Of a stretch of 64,000 nt of DNA, positions 55,983-64,000 are shown piece by piece (the first letter of the stretch is position 1; each line of letters begins with the position of its first letter). The notes beneath the pieces were generated by a model. It saw nothing but the letters and a program-made list of their open reading frames with translations. It ran no database searches and had not been told where the DNA came from. Source of the DNA: Desulfurispora thermophila DSM 16022 (GTDB lineage: Bacteria; Bacillota; Desulfotomaculia; Desulfotomaculales; Desulfurisporaceae); contig NZ_AQWN01000004.1 in assembly GCF_000376385.1 (NCBI RefSeq), forward strand, positions 124,001-188,000, given 5' to 3'. The translations under genes and the position numbers were made by a program.

Positions 55983-56468
55983 TTGGCCTGTCAATGCAGT
56001 CAGCAAGATGCGGCAGCCCGGGAACAGGCCATGCGCCAGGCGCTGGAAAAGTACAAGAACATGCGCGGCGCGCTGATTCCGCTGCTGCAGGAAGCACAGG
56101 AAATCTACGGTTATCTGCCCAAAGAGGTTATGCAACTGATATCCCGCGAGCTGGGCATTCCCTTCAGCAAAACCTACGGTGTGGCCACTTTTTACGCCCA
56201 GTTCCACTTAAAGCCGCGGGGCCGCAATATCATCCGCGTTTGCCAGGGTACGGCCTGCCATGTGCGGGGCGGCGCCAAGATTTTAGAAGAAGTTAAAGAC
56301 AAGCTCCAGGTGAAGGTGGGCGACAGTACGGCCGACCTGCGTTATACGCTGGAGACCGTGGCCTGCATTGGTGCCTGCGGTTTGGCGCCGGCCATGATGG
56401 TGAACGATGATACCCACGGCCGCCTGACGCCGGAAAAGGCTGTGCAGGTGCTCGAGCAGTACGAGTAG
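55983..56468 (+). CDS. NuoE-like [2Fe-2S] subunit of a formate dehydrogenase complex
   Basis: About 161 residues with an N-terminal helical region and a thioredoxin-like [2Fe-2S] domain. The four ligands are seen in order as VCQGTACHV (CxxxxC) near residue 85 and CIGACGLAP (CxxxC) near 125. It carries electrons to or from NAD-linked NuoF-like partners. TTG at 55983 was preferred over 55974 because the ribosome site GGGGAGG abuts the latter. It starts the operon nuoE-like, nuoF-like, small iron-sulfur protein, selenoprotein formate dehydrogenase. Confidence 0.92.
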   Translation: MACQCSQQDAAAREQAMRQALEKYKNMRGALIPLLQEAQEIYGYLPKEVMQLISRELGIPFSKTYGVATFYAQFHLKPRGRNIIRVCQGTACHVRGGAKILEEVKDKLQVKVGDSTADLRYTLETVACIGACGLAPAMMVNDDTHGRLTPEKAVQVLEQYE

Positions 56469-56481
56469 GAGGTGATTCCCC

Positions 56482-58428
56482 ATGTATTCCTTGTTGGACA
56501 AGTGCTGCGACAGGTGTACGCATACGCCCGCCACTCCCTGCAAAGATTATGTGGCCTGCCGTCTGGACGGGCCTATTTGTCATGAAGACGAGAATTGTCG
56601 CAACAAGCGGCTGGCGCGTCTGGCCTGCGTTAAGCCCGCATCGCCTGAGGATCAGTTAATCATTTGCGTGTGTGCCGGTGGCTGCACATCTTCGGGTTCG
56701 ATGAAGATTATTGAAAAACTGCAGGAACTGGTGACGGCGCAAAATCTGGGCGACAAAGTCACAGTGCGCAAGGTAGGCTGTCACGGTTTTTGTGAGCAGG
56801 GTCCCATAGTCACTCTGGAACCGGCCCGGATTTTCTACACGGCGGTTACTGCGGAAGATGCGGCGGACATTCTGGCCTCGGCCACGGGCGGGCCGGTGGT
56901 GGAACGTCTGCTTTTCAAGGATCCGGCCAGCGGGCAGACTATCCTGACCTACGATCAAGTCCCCTTCTATGCCCGGCAGCAGAAGCTGGTGCTGGACAAG
57001 TGCGGCTACATCAATCCGGAGTCGCTGGAAGATTACATTGCCATGGGCGGCTACAGAGCACTGGCCAGGGTGTTGTTCAACATGACACCCCAGCAGGTGG
57101 TGGATGAAGTTAAAACTTCGGGCCTGCGGGGCCGTGGGGGTGCCGGTTTCCCCACCGGTGTCAAGTGGCAGGGGGCACTCAATGCCAAAAATGACAAGAA
57201 ATACGTGGTGTGCAACGCCGACGAGGGCGACCCGGGTGCATTCATGGACCGCAGCGTGCTGGAGGGAGACCCGCACGCCGTGCTGGAGGGCATGGCCATC
57301 TGCGGCTTTGCCACCGGTTCCGACGAAGGTTACATCTATGTGCGCGCCGAGTATCCCATGGCCATTCACCGTTTGAAGATTGCCATTGCCCAGGCCGAAC
57401 AGTACGGTCTGCTGGGCGACAACATTTTCGGAACGGGCTTTAACTTCCATATCAAGATCAAGGCCGGTGCCGGTGCCTTTGTCTGCGGCGAGGGTACGGC
57501 GCTGATGACGTCCATTGAAGGAAACCGGGGTATGCCCAGATTCAAAGTGGGACGTTCCACCGAGAAGGGACTCTGGGATAAGCCCACCACCCTGAACAAT
57601 GTGGAGACCTTTGCCAACGTGCCCATTATCATCAACAAGGGTGGCGCTTGGTATGCCAGCATCGGCACGGAAAAGAGCAAGGGCACCAAAATTTTCTCCC
57701 TGACCGGCAAGGTGAACAACAACGGTCTGGTGGAAGTGCCCATGGGTATCACTCTGCGCCAGATCATCTTCGATATTGGCGGCGGTATCAGGGATGGGCG
57801 TTCCTTCAAGGCGGCCCAGGCCGGTGGCCCTTCGGGAGGCTGTATCCCGACCGAGCATCTGGATCTGCCCATAGATTATGATTCGCTGGGTGCCGTGGGA
57901 GCCATGATGGGTTCGGGCGGCCTGGTGGTCATGGACGATAGCACCTGTATGGTGGATGTGGCCCGTTATTTCCTCAACTTCACCCAGGCCGAGTCCTGCG
58001 GCAAGTGTACGCCGTGCCGCGAGGGTACCAAGCGCATGCTGGAAATCCTGGAGCGCATCTGCGCCGGCCAGGGAGTGCCCGAGGATATTGACACGCTGGA
58101 ACGCCTGAGCCGGGTGATTGTGCAAACCTCGCTGTGCGGCCTGGGTCAGAGTGCGCCCAATCCGGTGCTTTCCACCCTGCGCTACTTCCGGGATGAATAT
58201 CTGGCCCACATTCATGACAAGCGCTGCCCGGCCGGGGTTTGCCAGAACCTGCTGATCTATACCATCAACGCGGAGAAATGCACCGGCTGCGGCCTGTGCG
58301 CCAAAAACTGTCCGGCCAACGCCATCACCGGCGAGAAAAAGCAGCCTCATGTCATTGACAGCAAGGCCTGCATCAAGTGCGGCAACTGTATTCAGAAGTG
58401 CAAATTCGGTGCGGTGGAGAAGAAGTAA
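56482..58428 (+). CDS. NuoF-like NADH-binding subunit with extra N- and C-terminal iron-sulfur domains
   Basis: A 648-residue flavin-iron-sulfur subunit. After a cysteine-rich N-terminal stretch of about 50 residues (CCDRC, then CKDYVAC and HEDENC), a [2Fe-2S] thioredoxin-like domain has CVCAGGC near 62-68 and VGCHGFCEQGP near 100. The FMN/NADH core is GLRGRGGAGFPTGVKW near 213 with CNADEGDPGAFMDRS. A [4Fe-4S] site is ESCGKCTPCREGT. The C-terminus has two ferredoxin motifs, CTGCGLCAKNCP and CIKCGNCIQKCKFG. This domain set is that of electron-bifurcating hydrogenase and formate dehydrogenase partners. Confidence 0.93.
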   Translation: MYSLLDKCCDRCTHTPATPCKDYVACRLDGPICHEDENCRNKRLARLACVKPASPEDQLIICVCAGGCTSSGSMKIIEKLQELVTAQNLGDKVTVRKVGCHGFCEQGPIVTLEPARIFYTAVTAEDAADILASATGGPVVERLLFKDPASGQTILTYDQVPFYARQQKLVLDKCGYINPESLEDYIAMGGYRALARVLFNMTPQQVVDEVKTSGLRGRGGAGFPTGVKWQGALNAKNDKKYVVCNADEGDPGAFMDRSVLEGDPHAVLEGMAICGFATGSDEGYIYVRAEYPMAIHRLKIAIAQAEQYGLLGDNIFGTGFNFHIKIKAGAGAFVCGEGTALMTSIEGNRGMPRFKVGRSTEKGLWDKPTTLNNVETFANVPIIINKGGAWYASIGTEKSKGTKIFSLTGKVNNNGLVEVPMGITLRQIIFDIGGGIRDGRSFKAAQAGGPSGGCIPTEHLDLPIDYDSLGAVGAMMGSGGLVVMDDSTCMVDVARYFLNFTQAESCGKCTPCREGTKRMLEILERICAGQGVPEDIDTLERLSRVIVQTSLCGLGQSAPNPVLSTLRYFRDEYLAHIHDKRCPAGVCQNLLIYTINAEKCTGCGLCAKNCPANAITGEKKQPHVIDSKACIKCGNCIQKCKFGAVEKK

Positions 58429-58454
58429 ACTGTGCCGGGGGGAGAGTGAGAGCA

Positions 58455-59396
58455 ATGTCGGATGTAAAGCTGACAATCAACGGTCAGCCGGTTAAAGTGC
58501 CCGCCGGCAGCACCATCCTGGATGCGGCGCAGCAACTGGGGATTTTCATTCCCACCTTCTGCCACGATCCTTCCCTGCCGGGCATAGCCTCCTGCCGCAT
58601 CTGCGTGGTGGAGGTGCAGGGCAACAAAAACCTGACCCCGTCCTGTATGGCCCAGGTGCGGGAGGGCATGATGGTAGAGACCGATTCACCCGCCGTGCTG
58701 GAAGCCCGCCGTACCATCCTGCAGCTGATCCTGGCCAACCATCCGATGGATTGTCTGACCTGTGAAAAGAACGGGGACTGCCGGCTGCAGGACTACTGCT
58801 TCCTGTATGGTGTCAAAGAAAGCGGTTTTACCGGTGAAAAACACAGCTACCCGGTGGAAGATGACAACCCCTATATCATCCGGGATATGAACAAGTGCAT
58901 TCTGTGTGCCAAATGTGTGCGCACCTGTGCCCAGGTTCCCGAGCGGGCGGTGATCGATTACGCTTTCCGGGGCTTTCAGACCAAGATCGCCCCGCCCATG
59001 GACACCACCCTGGGGCAGTCGGACTGTGTTTACTGCGGCCGCTGTGTGGCCCTGTGTCCGGTGGGTGCGCTGTCCTACAAGCGTCTCAAAGGCCGGGGGC
59101 GGACCTGGGAAGTACAGAAAAAGCCGGTCACCTGCACATTCTGTGAAGCCGGCTGCCATTTCTACCTGGTCTACAAGGATGGCCGGGTCATCGGCGTGGA
59201 GGCGGCCGCCCCGGCGCCTGGCCGGCCGCTTTGCCTGAAGGGCCGTCTGGGCCTGGAGTTCTTATACATGGACAACCCGCTGCCGCCCGAGCTGAAAGTG
59301 GACGGGGAATTTCGTCCCGTAACCTGGGAACAGGCCCTGGGTCTGGCCGGCATCATGGAGAAGCTGCGGCAGGCCGGGGGTAGCGGACAGGAATAG
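58455..59396 (+). CDS. Iron-sulfur protein resembling the N-terminus of NuoG/formate dehydrogenase
   Basis: About 313 residues. A plant-type [2Fe-2S] ferredoxin domain comes first ([18 protein letters not shown]), then a His/Cys 4Fe-4S site, two ferredoxin motifs (CILCAKCVRTCAQ and CVYCGRCVALCP), and a CxxCxxxC site of the molybdopterin-Fe4S4 type (CTFCEAGC). It stops where the catalytic molybdopterin domains would begin. The start ATG at 58455 follows GGGGGGAGAG. The next gene has the same N-terminal module followed by the full catalytic chain, so these are paralogues in tandem. It probably relays electrons within the complex. Confidence 0.9.
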   Translation: MSDVKLTINGQPVKVPAGSTILDAAQQLGIFIPTFCHDPSLPGIASCRICVVEVQGNKNLTPSCMAQVREGMMVETDSPAVLEARRTILQLILANHPMDCLTCEKNGDCRLQDYCFLYGVKESGFTGEKHSYPVEDDNPYIIRDMNKCILCAKCVRTCAQVPERAVIDYAFRGFQTKIAPPMDTTLGQSDCVYCGRCVALCPVGALSYKRLKGRGRTWEVQKKPVTCTFCEAGCHFYLVYKDGRVIGVEAAAPAPGRPLCLKGRLGLEFLYMDNPLPPELKVDGEFRPVTWEQALGLAGIMEKLRQAGGSGQE

Positions 59397-59410
59397 GAAG
59401 GGGGGAAAGC

Positions 59411-62149
59411 ATGGCCCAAGTTACACTGACCATCAACGGGCGGAGCGTAACCGTGCCCCAGGGCAGCACTATCCTGGAAGCAGCCCAGCAGCTGGGTATT
59501 TTCATCCCCACGCTCTGCCACGATCCCGAACTCAGCCGTCCCGCTTCCTGTCGCATCTGCGTAGTGGAGGTCAAGGGCAGCAAAAACCTCACCGTGTCCT
59601 GCGCCACGCTGGCCCGGGAAGGCATGGAAGTGGAGACCGACACGCCGGCGGTGCTGGAAGCGCGGCGGACCATTATTGATTTGCTTTTGTCCAACCATCC
59701 GGAGGATTGCCTGACCTGCGGCCGCAACGGCGACTGCCGCCTGCAGGATTATGCCTACTTGTACGGCGTGCGGCAGGGCTCCTTCCGGGGCGAGAAGCAT
59801 ACCTATCCCCTTGAGGACGACAACCCCTTCATTGTGCGGGATATGAACAAGTGCATCCTGTGCGGCAAGTGCGTGCGGGCCTGCGCGGAAATCCAGGGCA
59901 ACAATGTAGTGGACTTCATCTACCGCGGTTTTAATACCAAAGTGGGTGCTTTCGGCGATGTTTCCCTGGCCGGCTCGCAGGAGTGCGTATTCTGCGGCAA
60001 CTGTGTGGCGGTTTGCCCGGTGGGTGCGCTGCAAGAGAAGGACCTGCGCGCCAAAGCCCGCACCTGGGAAGTCAAGAAGGTGCGCACCACCTGTCCTTAT
60101 TGCGGTACGGGCTGCAATTTCGACCTCAATGTCAAGGACGGCCGGGTGGTGGGCGTTACTTCCTGCGATGGCGATGTGAACGGCCGGGCCCTGTGTGTGA
60201 AGGGACGCTTTGGTTACGGCTTTATTCACCATCCCGACCGCCTCACCCAGCCCTTGATTAAAAAAGACGGGCGGTTTGTGCCCGCAAGCTGGGAGGAAGC
60301 CATCGGACTGGTGGCGGAAAAGCTGGGCCAGATCAAAGAGCAGTACGGCAGCGACAGCCTGGGCGTGCTGGCCTCGGCCCGCTGCACCAATGAGGAAAAC
60401 TATCTTTTAAGCAAATTTGCCCGCGCGGTGCTCGGTACCAACAATATCGATCACTGCGCCCGTCTCTGACACGCCCCCACTGTCGCCGGTCTGGCGACTG
60501 CGTTTGGCAGCGGGGCTATGACCAACCCCATAGCCGACATTGCCGGGGCCGACTTCATCCTGGCTCTCGGCACCAACACCACCGAGACCCACCCGGTGAT
60601 TGCCCTGCGGGTCAAGCAGGCCGTGCGCCGGGGGGCCAGGCTGGCCGTAGCTGACCCGCGCCGCACGGCGCTGGCCGAACTGGCCCACTACCACCTGCAA
60701 ATCAAGCCGGGCAGTGATATTGCCCTGCTCAACAGCCTGGCCCAGGTGATCATCGAGGAAGGACTGGAAAACAAGGAATTCATTGCCGGGCGCACCGAGG
60801 ACTACGAGGCCTTCAAACAGACCGTGGCCCGCTACACGCCCGAGTATGCCGCCCAGGTCACCGGCGTGCCGGCGGAAGTCCTCCGCGCGGTGGCCCGGGA
60901 GTATGCCACGGCGCCCAACTCCACCATTCTCTACACCATGGGTGTCACGCAGCACATCTGCGGCACGCACAACGTTTTTGCCGTGGCCAACCTGGCCCTG
61001 CTCTGCGGCCAGATCGGCAAGCCCTACAGCGGCGTCAACCCGCTGCGCGGCCAGAACAACGTGCAGGGAGCCTGCGATATGGGCGGCCTGCCCAATGTGC
61101 TGACGGGTTACCAGAGCGTGACCCTGCCCGAAGTGCGGGAAAAATTCGCCCGGGCCTGGGGTGTGGCTTCCCTGCCCGAAAAACCCGGCCTGACGGTGGG
61201 CGAAATGATGGAAGCGGCCGCCCACGGCCAGATTAAGGCCATGTACATCATGGGCGAAAACCCGCTCATTTCCGATGCCGATGCCGGTCATGTGGCACAG
61301 GCGCTGGAAAAACTGGACTTTCTGGTGGTGCAGGACATCTTCCTCACCGAGACGGCGCAACTGGCCCATGTGGTGCTGCCGGCGGCCAGCTTTGCCGAAA
61401 AGGACGGCACCTTCACCAACACCGAGCGGCGGGTGCAGCGGGTGCGCCAGGCTATCCAGCCGCTGGGCAATGCTCTGCCCGACTGGCAGATCATCTGCCG
61501 GGTGGCCGCGGCCATGGGCCATCCCTGGCGCTACAGCTCGCCGGCCGAAATTATGGCCGAGATTGCCGGCCTGACACCTTCCTACGGCGGCATCAGCTAC
61601 GAGCGTCTGGAACAGGGCGGCCTGCAGTGGCCCTGCCCGGCCCCCGACCATCCCGGCACGCCCGTGCTGCATGTGGGGCAGTTCGCCCGGGGCAAGGGCA
61701 AATTCCACGCCGTGGAGTACGTGCCGCCCCATGAGCAGCCCGATGCCGATTATCCCTTTGTGCTCAGCACGGGCCGGCGCTATTACCACTACCACACCGG
61801 CACCATGACTCTGCGCACCGGGGCCCTGGAAGTGTACTACGGCCGGGAGTATCTGGAGGTCAACCCGCAGGATGCGGCGGCCCTGGGCATTGCCGACGGC
61901 GATCTGTTGCGGGTCACTTCGCGGCGGGGCAGTGTGGAAGTGGCCGCCTGCCTGACCGACCGCGTGCCGCCCGGCATGGTCTTCACCTCCTTCCACTTCC
62001 CGGAAGTGGCCATAAACAAGCTGACCAACCCGGCCCGCGATGCCATTGCCAAAATCCCCGAGCTCAAGGTGTGCGCCGTGCGCCTGGAAAAAGCGGGCGG
62101 CAGCGCTTTCAGCGGCGGCTGCAGCTGCGGCTGCGCAGCCCGGGCTTGA
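59411..62149 (+). CDS. Selenocysteine-containing formate dehydrogenase, catalytic subunit (reads through TGA 60467-60469)
   Basis: About 912 residues after decoding an in-frame TGA as selenocysteine 353. The halves 59411-60466 and 60470-62149 are in the same frame, and residues around the TGA read NIDHCARL[11 protein letters not shown], the formate dehydrogenase active-site context. N-terminal iron-sulfur domains resemble those of the preceding gene. After Sec come the molybdopterin-binding domains, including [14 protein letters not shown] and [12 protein letters not shown]. Just after the TGA a hairpin fits a bacterial SECIS element. It interconverts formate and CO2, with NuoE/NuoF partners probably coupling to NAD(P) and ferredoxin. 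Confidence 0.93.
60467..60510 (+). promoter_or_regulatory. Selenocysteine codon and SECIS hairpin
   Basis: TGA (60467-60469) is followed by GTCGCC (60482-60487), loop GGTCT, and GGCGAC (60493-60498). Position and GGUCU loop match the bacterial formate dehydrogenase SECIS arrangement. Decoding needs SelA, SelB and the selenocysteine tRNA, none of which is in the window. Confidence 0.85.
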
Positions 62150-62229
62150 TGGAAAAGACCCTGCTATGTTCACAGTGTCCCTGGCATAAAACCAGGGCTT
62201 GGAACAAGTAGGGGTTACAAAAGTAGATT

Positions 62230-62262
62230 TACCCCCGTTCGTTTATGAACGGGGGTTTAAAA
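62230..62262 (+). terminator. Intrinsic terminator of the formate dehydrogenase operon
   Basis: ACCCCCGTTC pairs perfectly with GAACGGGGGT over a 6-base loop, followed by a T/A-rich tail. Confidence 0.9.
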
Positions 62263-62289
62263 TTTTATAGAGATTGCCCTGCTGTATTA

Positions 62290-62337
62290 TTGACATATGA
62301 CAAATATGTTGCTAAACTATAATTAACAAATGTCAAT
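62290..62337 (+). promoter_or_regulatory. Promoter with inverted repeats before the zinc-ribbon gene
   Basis: TTGACA (62290-62295), 17 bases, TAAACT (62313-62318). ATTGACAT (62289-62296) and ATGTCAAT (62330-62337) form a perfect 8-base inverted repeat 33 bases apart. ACATAT/ATATGT lies within the promoter. These could be operator sites for a regulator of the downstream cofactor-related genes. Confidence 0.5.
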
Positions 62338-62357
62338 AAATTGCAGGAGGGTTTGCT

Positions 62358-62762
62358 ATGCGCCAGTTTGTATGTTTACACTGCGGTCACGTGGTCACAC
62401 AGCCCCGCTGCAACGGGGTGAAGGGCTGGCAGGTGCGCTGCGACCAGTGTGGCGGGCCGGTTCAGCGCTGCGAGCGGGGCGGCCGGATGGCGGGATACCG
62501 GAGGGCCGGCAGTATTGTCGTCAGGGGAACTCAGCCAGAACGGGCGGAGCAGCAGTCGCCCGGTGAAACCGGGCAGTTGGCCTCTCCGGCCAGGGAGCAA
62601 TCCGCCAGCTCCGTTGACGGCCGGGGATACCGGCAGGCGGAGGTGGCCCGGGGTGGTCGCTTTGCGGGCGGTGGTAATTATGCTGCAGGTAGGGGCAGAC
62701 AGTGGTTTTGCGGTGCTGCCGGTGCGGGCCGGGGCTACGGCCGGGGAGGCAGGTGCTGGTAG
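62358..62762 (+). CDS. Small zinc-ribbon protein with Gly/Arg-rich tail
   Basis: A 134-residue protein. The first 40 residues have a zinc ribbon of the form CLHC...CDQCGGPVQRC. The remainder is low-complexity, rich in Gly, Arg, Gln and Ala, ending in GRGYGRGGRCW with an isolated cysteine near the end. It starts at ATG after GGAGGG. Genes with such tails often neighbour NifX-like and MinD-type genes in anaerobes; the function is unknown. The next gene starts 1 base after its stop. Confidence 0.75.
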   Translation: MRQFVCLHCGHVVTQPRCNGVKGWQVRCDQCGGPVQRCERGGRMAGYRRAGSIVVRGTQPERAEQQSPGETGQLASPAREQSASSVDGRGYRQAEVARGGRFAGGGNYAAGRGRQWFCGAAGAGRGYGRGGRCW

Positions 62763-62763
62763 G

Positions 62764-63138
62764 ATGAAAATTGCGGTTTGCAGTCAGGGAAGCACACCCG
62801 GCGCCATGATTGACAGCCGTTTTGGGCGCTGCCAGTATCTGCTGGTCTACGACAGCGAGCAAAAAAACTGGCAGACCCTGCCCGCGCCGGGATGTAACTC
62901 GGGCGGGGGAGCCGGGATTGAGACGGCCCGCTTTTTAGTCGGGCAGGGCGTGCAGGTGCTCCTGGCCGGGCATGTGGGTCCCAACGCCATGCGCGTGCTG
63001 GACGCGGCGGGCGTGCAGGTCTACACGGGCATAGAGGGCACGGTGGAAAACAGCCTGCGCCTTTACCAGGCGAACCGTTTAACCCGTCTGACCGCTCCCA
63101 ACGCGGCGCCGCACCACGGTTTGGCCGCCCGGGTGTAG
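62764..63138 (+). CDS. NifX/NafY-type (dinitrogenase Fe-Mo cofactor) domain protein
   Basis: A 124-residue single-domain protein with the fold of dinitrogenase iron-molybdenum cofactor-binding proteins. It has MKIAVCSQGSTPGAMIDSRF at the N-terminus, GGGAGIETARFLVGQGVQVLLAGHVGPNAMRVLDAAGV in the middle (given by its core GGAGIETARFL), and a histidine/arginine-rich tail. Members bind metal clusters. No nif genes are visible, so it need not relate to nitrogen fixation; iron-sulfur or metal-cluster handling alongside the downstream ATPase is more likely (inference). Confidence 0.9.
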   Translation: MKIAVCSQGSTPGAMIDSRFGRCQYLLVYDSEQKNWQTLPAPGCNSGGGAGIETARFLVGQGVQVLLAGHVGPNAMRVLDAAGVQVYTGIEGTVENSLRLYQANRLTRLTAPNAAPHHGLAARV

Positions 63139-63176
63139 AAGGTTATCCAAAGGAAGCATATCCGTGTACAGGTAAT

Positions 63177-64000
63177 ATGAACAGGGCGGTGGATAAAGTG
63201 GGGGAGAGTTTAACCGTTGCCGTGGCCAGCGGCAAGGGGGGCACGGGCAAGACCAGCCTGGCCACCAGTCTGGCCCGGGTGGCCAGTGCGCAATATGAAC
63301 GGGTGGCTTACCTGGACTGTGATGTGGAAGAGCCCAACGGGCATATTTTTTTGCCCGCCACATTGGAGAGGAAAGAGATAATTCATGTGGAAGTGCCCGA
63401 GATTGACCAGGAAAAGTGCGATTACTGCGGCTACTGCGCGCAAATTTGCGCCTTTAACGCGCTGGCCATTTTGCCCGGTGCTCCTTTGGTGTTTGCCAAC
63501 CTGTGTCATTCCTGTGCCGGCTGCTGGACGCTCTGTCCACAAAAAGCCATCCGGGTGGGCAAACGCGGCATTGGCGTGGTGGAAACCGGTCATTTGGGCC
63601 ATATGGAGTTCTGGCAGGGGCGCCTGGATCCCGGTGTGGCGACCAGTCCACCCTTGATAGACGCCTTGCAAAAGCGGGGCCTGGGGCCGGGCATAAATAT
63701 CCTGGATGCGCCGCCGGGTACTTCCTGCCCGGTGGTCAGAACCGTGGAAAGGGCGGATTTTGTTTTGCTGGTGACCGAGCCCACGCCCTTTGGCCGGCAC
63801 GACCTGGAACTGGCGGCCGCAATGGTGCGGCAAATGGGGTTGCCGGCCGGTGTGGTGATCAACCGCTCCAGCGGTGATGACGGTATTATTGAAGATTTCT
63901 GCCGGCAGAGCGGTCTGCCCCTGCTGGGACGGCTGCCCTGGGAGCGGCGGGTGGCAGAGGGTTATGCCGCCGGCCTGTGTGCCGTGGAAGTGATGCCCCG
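63177..64000 (+). CDS. MinD/Mrp-family ATPase with ferredoxin insert, 3'-truncated by the window edge
   Basis: At least 274 residues. The N-terminal deviant Walker A motif ASGKGGTGKTSLATSL (near residue 18) marks the ParA/MinD/Mrp ATPases, and a Walker B region DAPPGTSCPVV follows near 178. Two ferredoxin-type clusters are inserted between: CDYCGYCAQICAF near 83 and CHSCAGCWTLCPQ near 108. This arrangement is known in CooC-like, NifX-associated ATPases that load or move metal clusters. The start ATG follows a weak AGG; the gene runs off the right edge. Confidence 0.92.
   Translation, partial: MNRAVDKVGESLTVAVASGKGGTGKTSLATSLARVASAQYERVAYLDCDVEEPNGHIFLPATLERKEIIHVEVPEIDQEKCDYCGYCAQICAFNALAILPGAPLVFANLCHSCAGCWTLCPQKAIRVGKRGIGVVETGHLGHMEFWQGRLDPGVATSPPLIDALQKRGLGPGINILDAPPGTSCPVVRTVERADFVLLVTEPTPFGRHDLELAAAMVRQMGLPAGVVINRSSGDDGIIEDFCRQSGLPLLGRLPWERRVAEGYAAGLCAVEVMP

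Noticed and set aside
60467-60517. End of one gene and start of another between 59411-60469 and 60518-62149
   Set aside because: The TGA is in the formate dehydrogenase selenocysteine context, both flanks share one frame, and a SECIS-type hairpin follows. One gene, not two.

Overview
The window reads as chromosomal DNA of a strictly anaerobic, endospore-lineage Firmicute. The best fit is the Desulfotomaculum/Pelotomaculum/Moorella side of the Peptococcaceae, though I cannot name a species from the sequence alone. The reasons are GC-rich genes with AT-rich intergenic regions, frequent GTG and TTG starts, a SpoVB-type flippase, a GlpABC anaerobic glycerol-3-phosphate dehydrogenase, a desulfoferrodoxin, and a selenocysteine formate dehydrogenase built with NuoE/NuoF-type partners. 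I saw no phage, insertion sequence, CRISPR array, rRNA or tRNA.

Layout. 1-3.1 kb: two TauE/SafE permeases, a PadR regulator, and a WtpA-like binding protein without a signal peptide. 3.1-7 kb: two divergent chemoreceptors. 7-15.3 kb: a glycerol regulon (glpP, glpF, glpK, glpABC) with three intrinsic terminators in leaders or gaps and a recurring GGAGAA element. 15.4-22.7 kb: GAPDH, a DHA2-family exporter, superoxide reductase, an amidohydrolase and a site-2 protease. 21.4-25.9 kb: sbcDC. 25.9-26.8 kb: a soluble chemoreceptor with an NAD-type Rossmann domain. 27-30.4 kb: a leftward pantothenate operon (DUF2520 reductase-like, panB, panC, panD) preceded by a promoter, a structured leader and a terminator. 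30.4-36.6 kb: an ECF sigma factor operon with a membrane beta-propeller protein and an ABC-2 exporter, behind an ECF-type promoter. 36.7-46.6 kb: secreted lipase, SpoVB-like flippase, small unknowns, SdpR/SdpI-like pair, AcuA-like acetyltransferase, sirtuin and an EEP-family phosphoesterase. 46.6-50.2 kb: an amt/P-II operon with a long structured leader, and a PAS/HD-GYP protein. 50.4-53.2 kb: tsaD, then a cluster of DnaA boxes, then a radical SAM/PDZ protein. 53.2-55 kb: phenylacetate-CoA ligase with a tandem-ACT protein. 55.2-62.2 kb: 5-formyl-THF cyclo-ligase and a four-gene formate dehydrogenase operon. 62.3-64 kb: a zinc-ribbon protein, a NifX-like protein and a MinD/ferredoxin ATPase cut by the right edge.

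How it fits together. Glycerol enters through GlpF, is phosphorylated by GlpK and oxidised by GlpABC, with GlpP probably acting at RNA level, and gap carries the carbon on to lower glycolysis. The formate dehydrogenase complex next to a folate enzyme links NAD(P)H, formate and C1-folate metabolism. The least explained parts are the glp leader elements, the pan and amt leaders, the DnaA-box cluster away from any dnaA gene, the Rossmann-chemoreceptor, and the ECF/ABC-2 operon.
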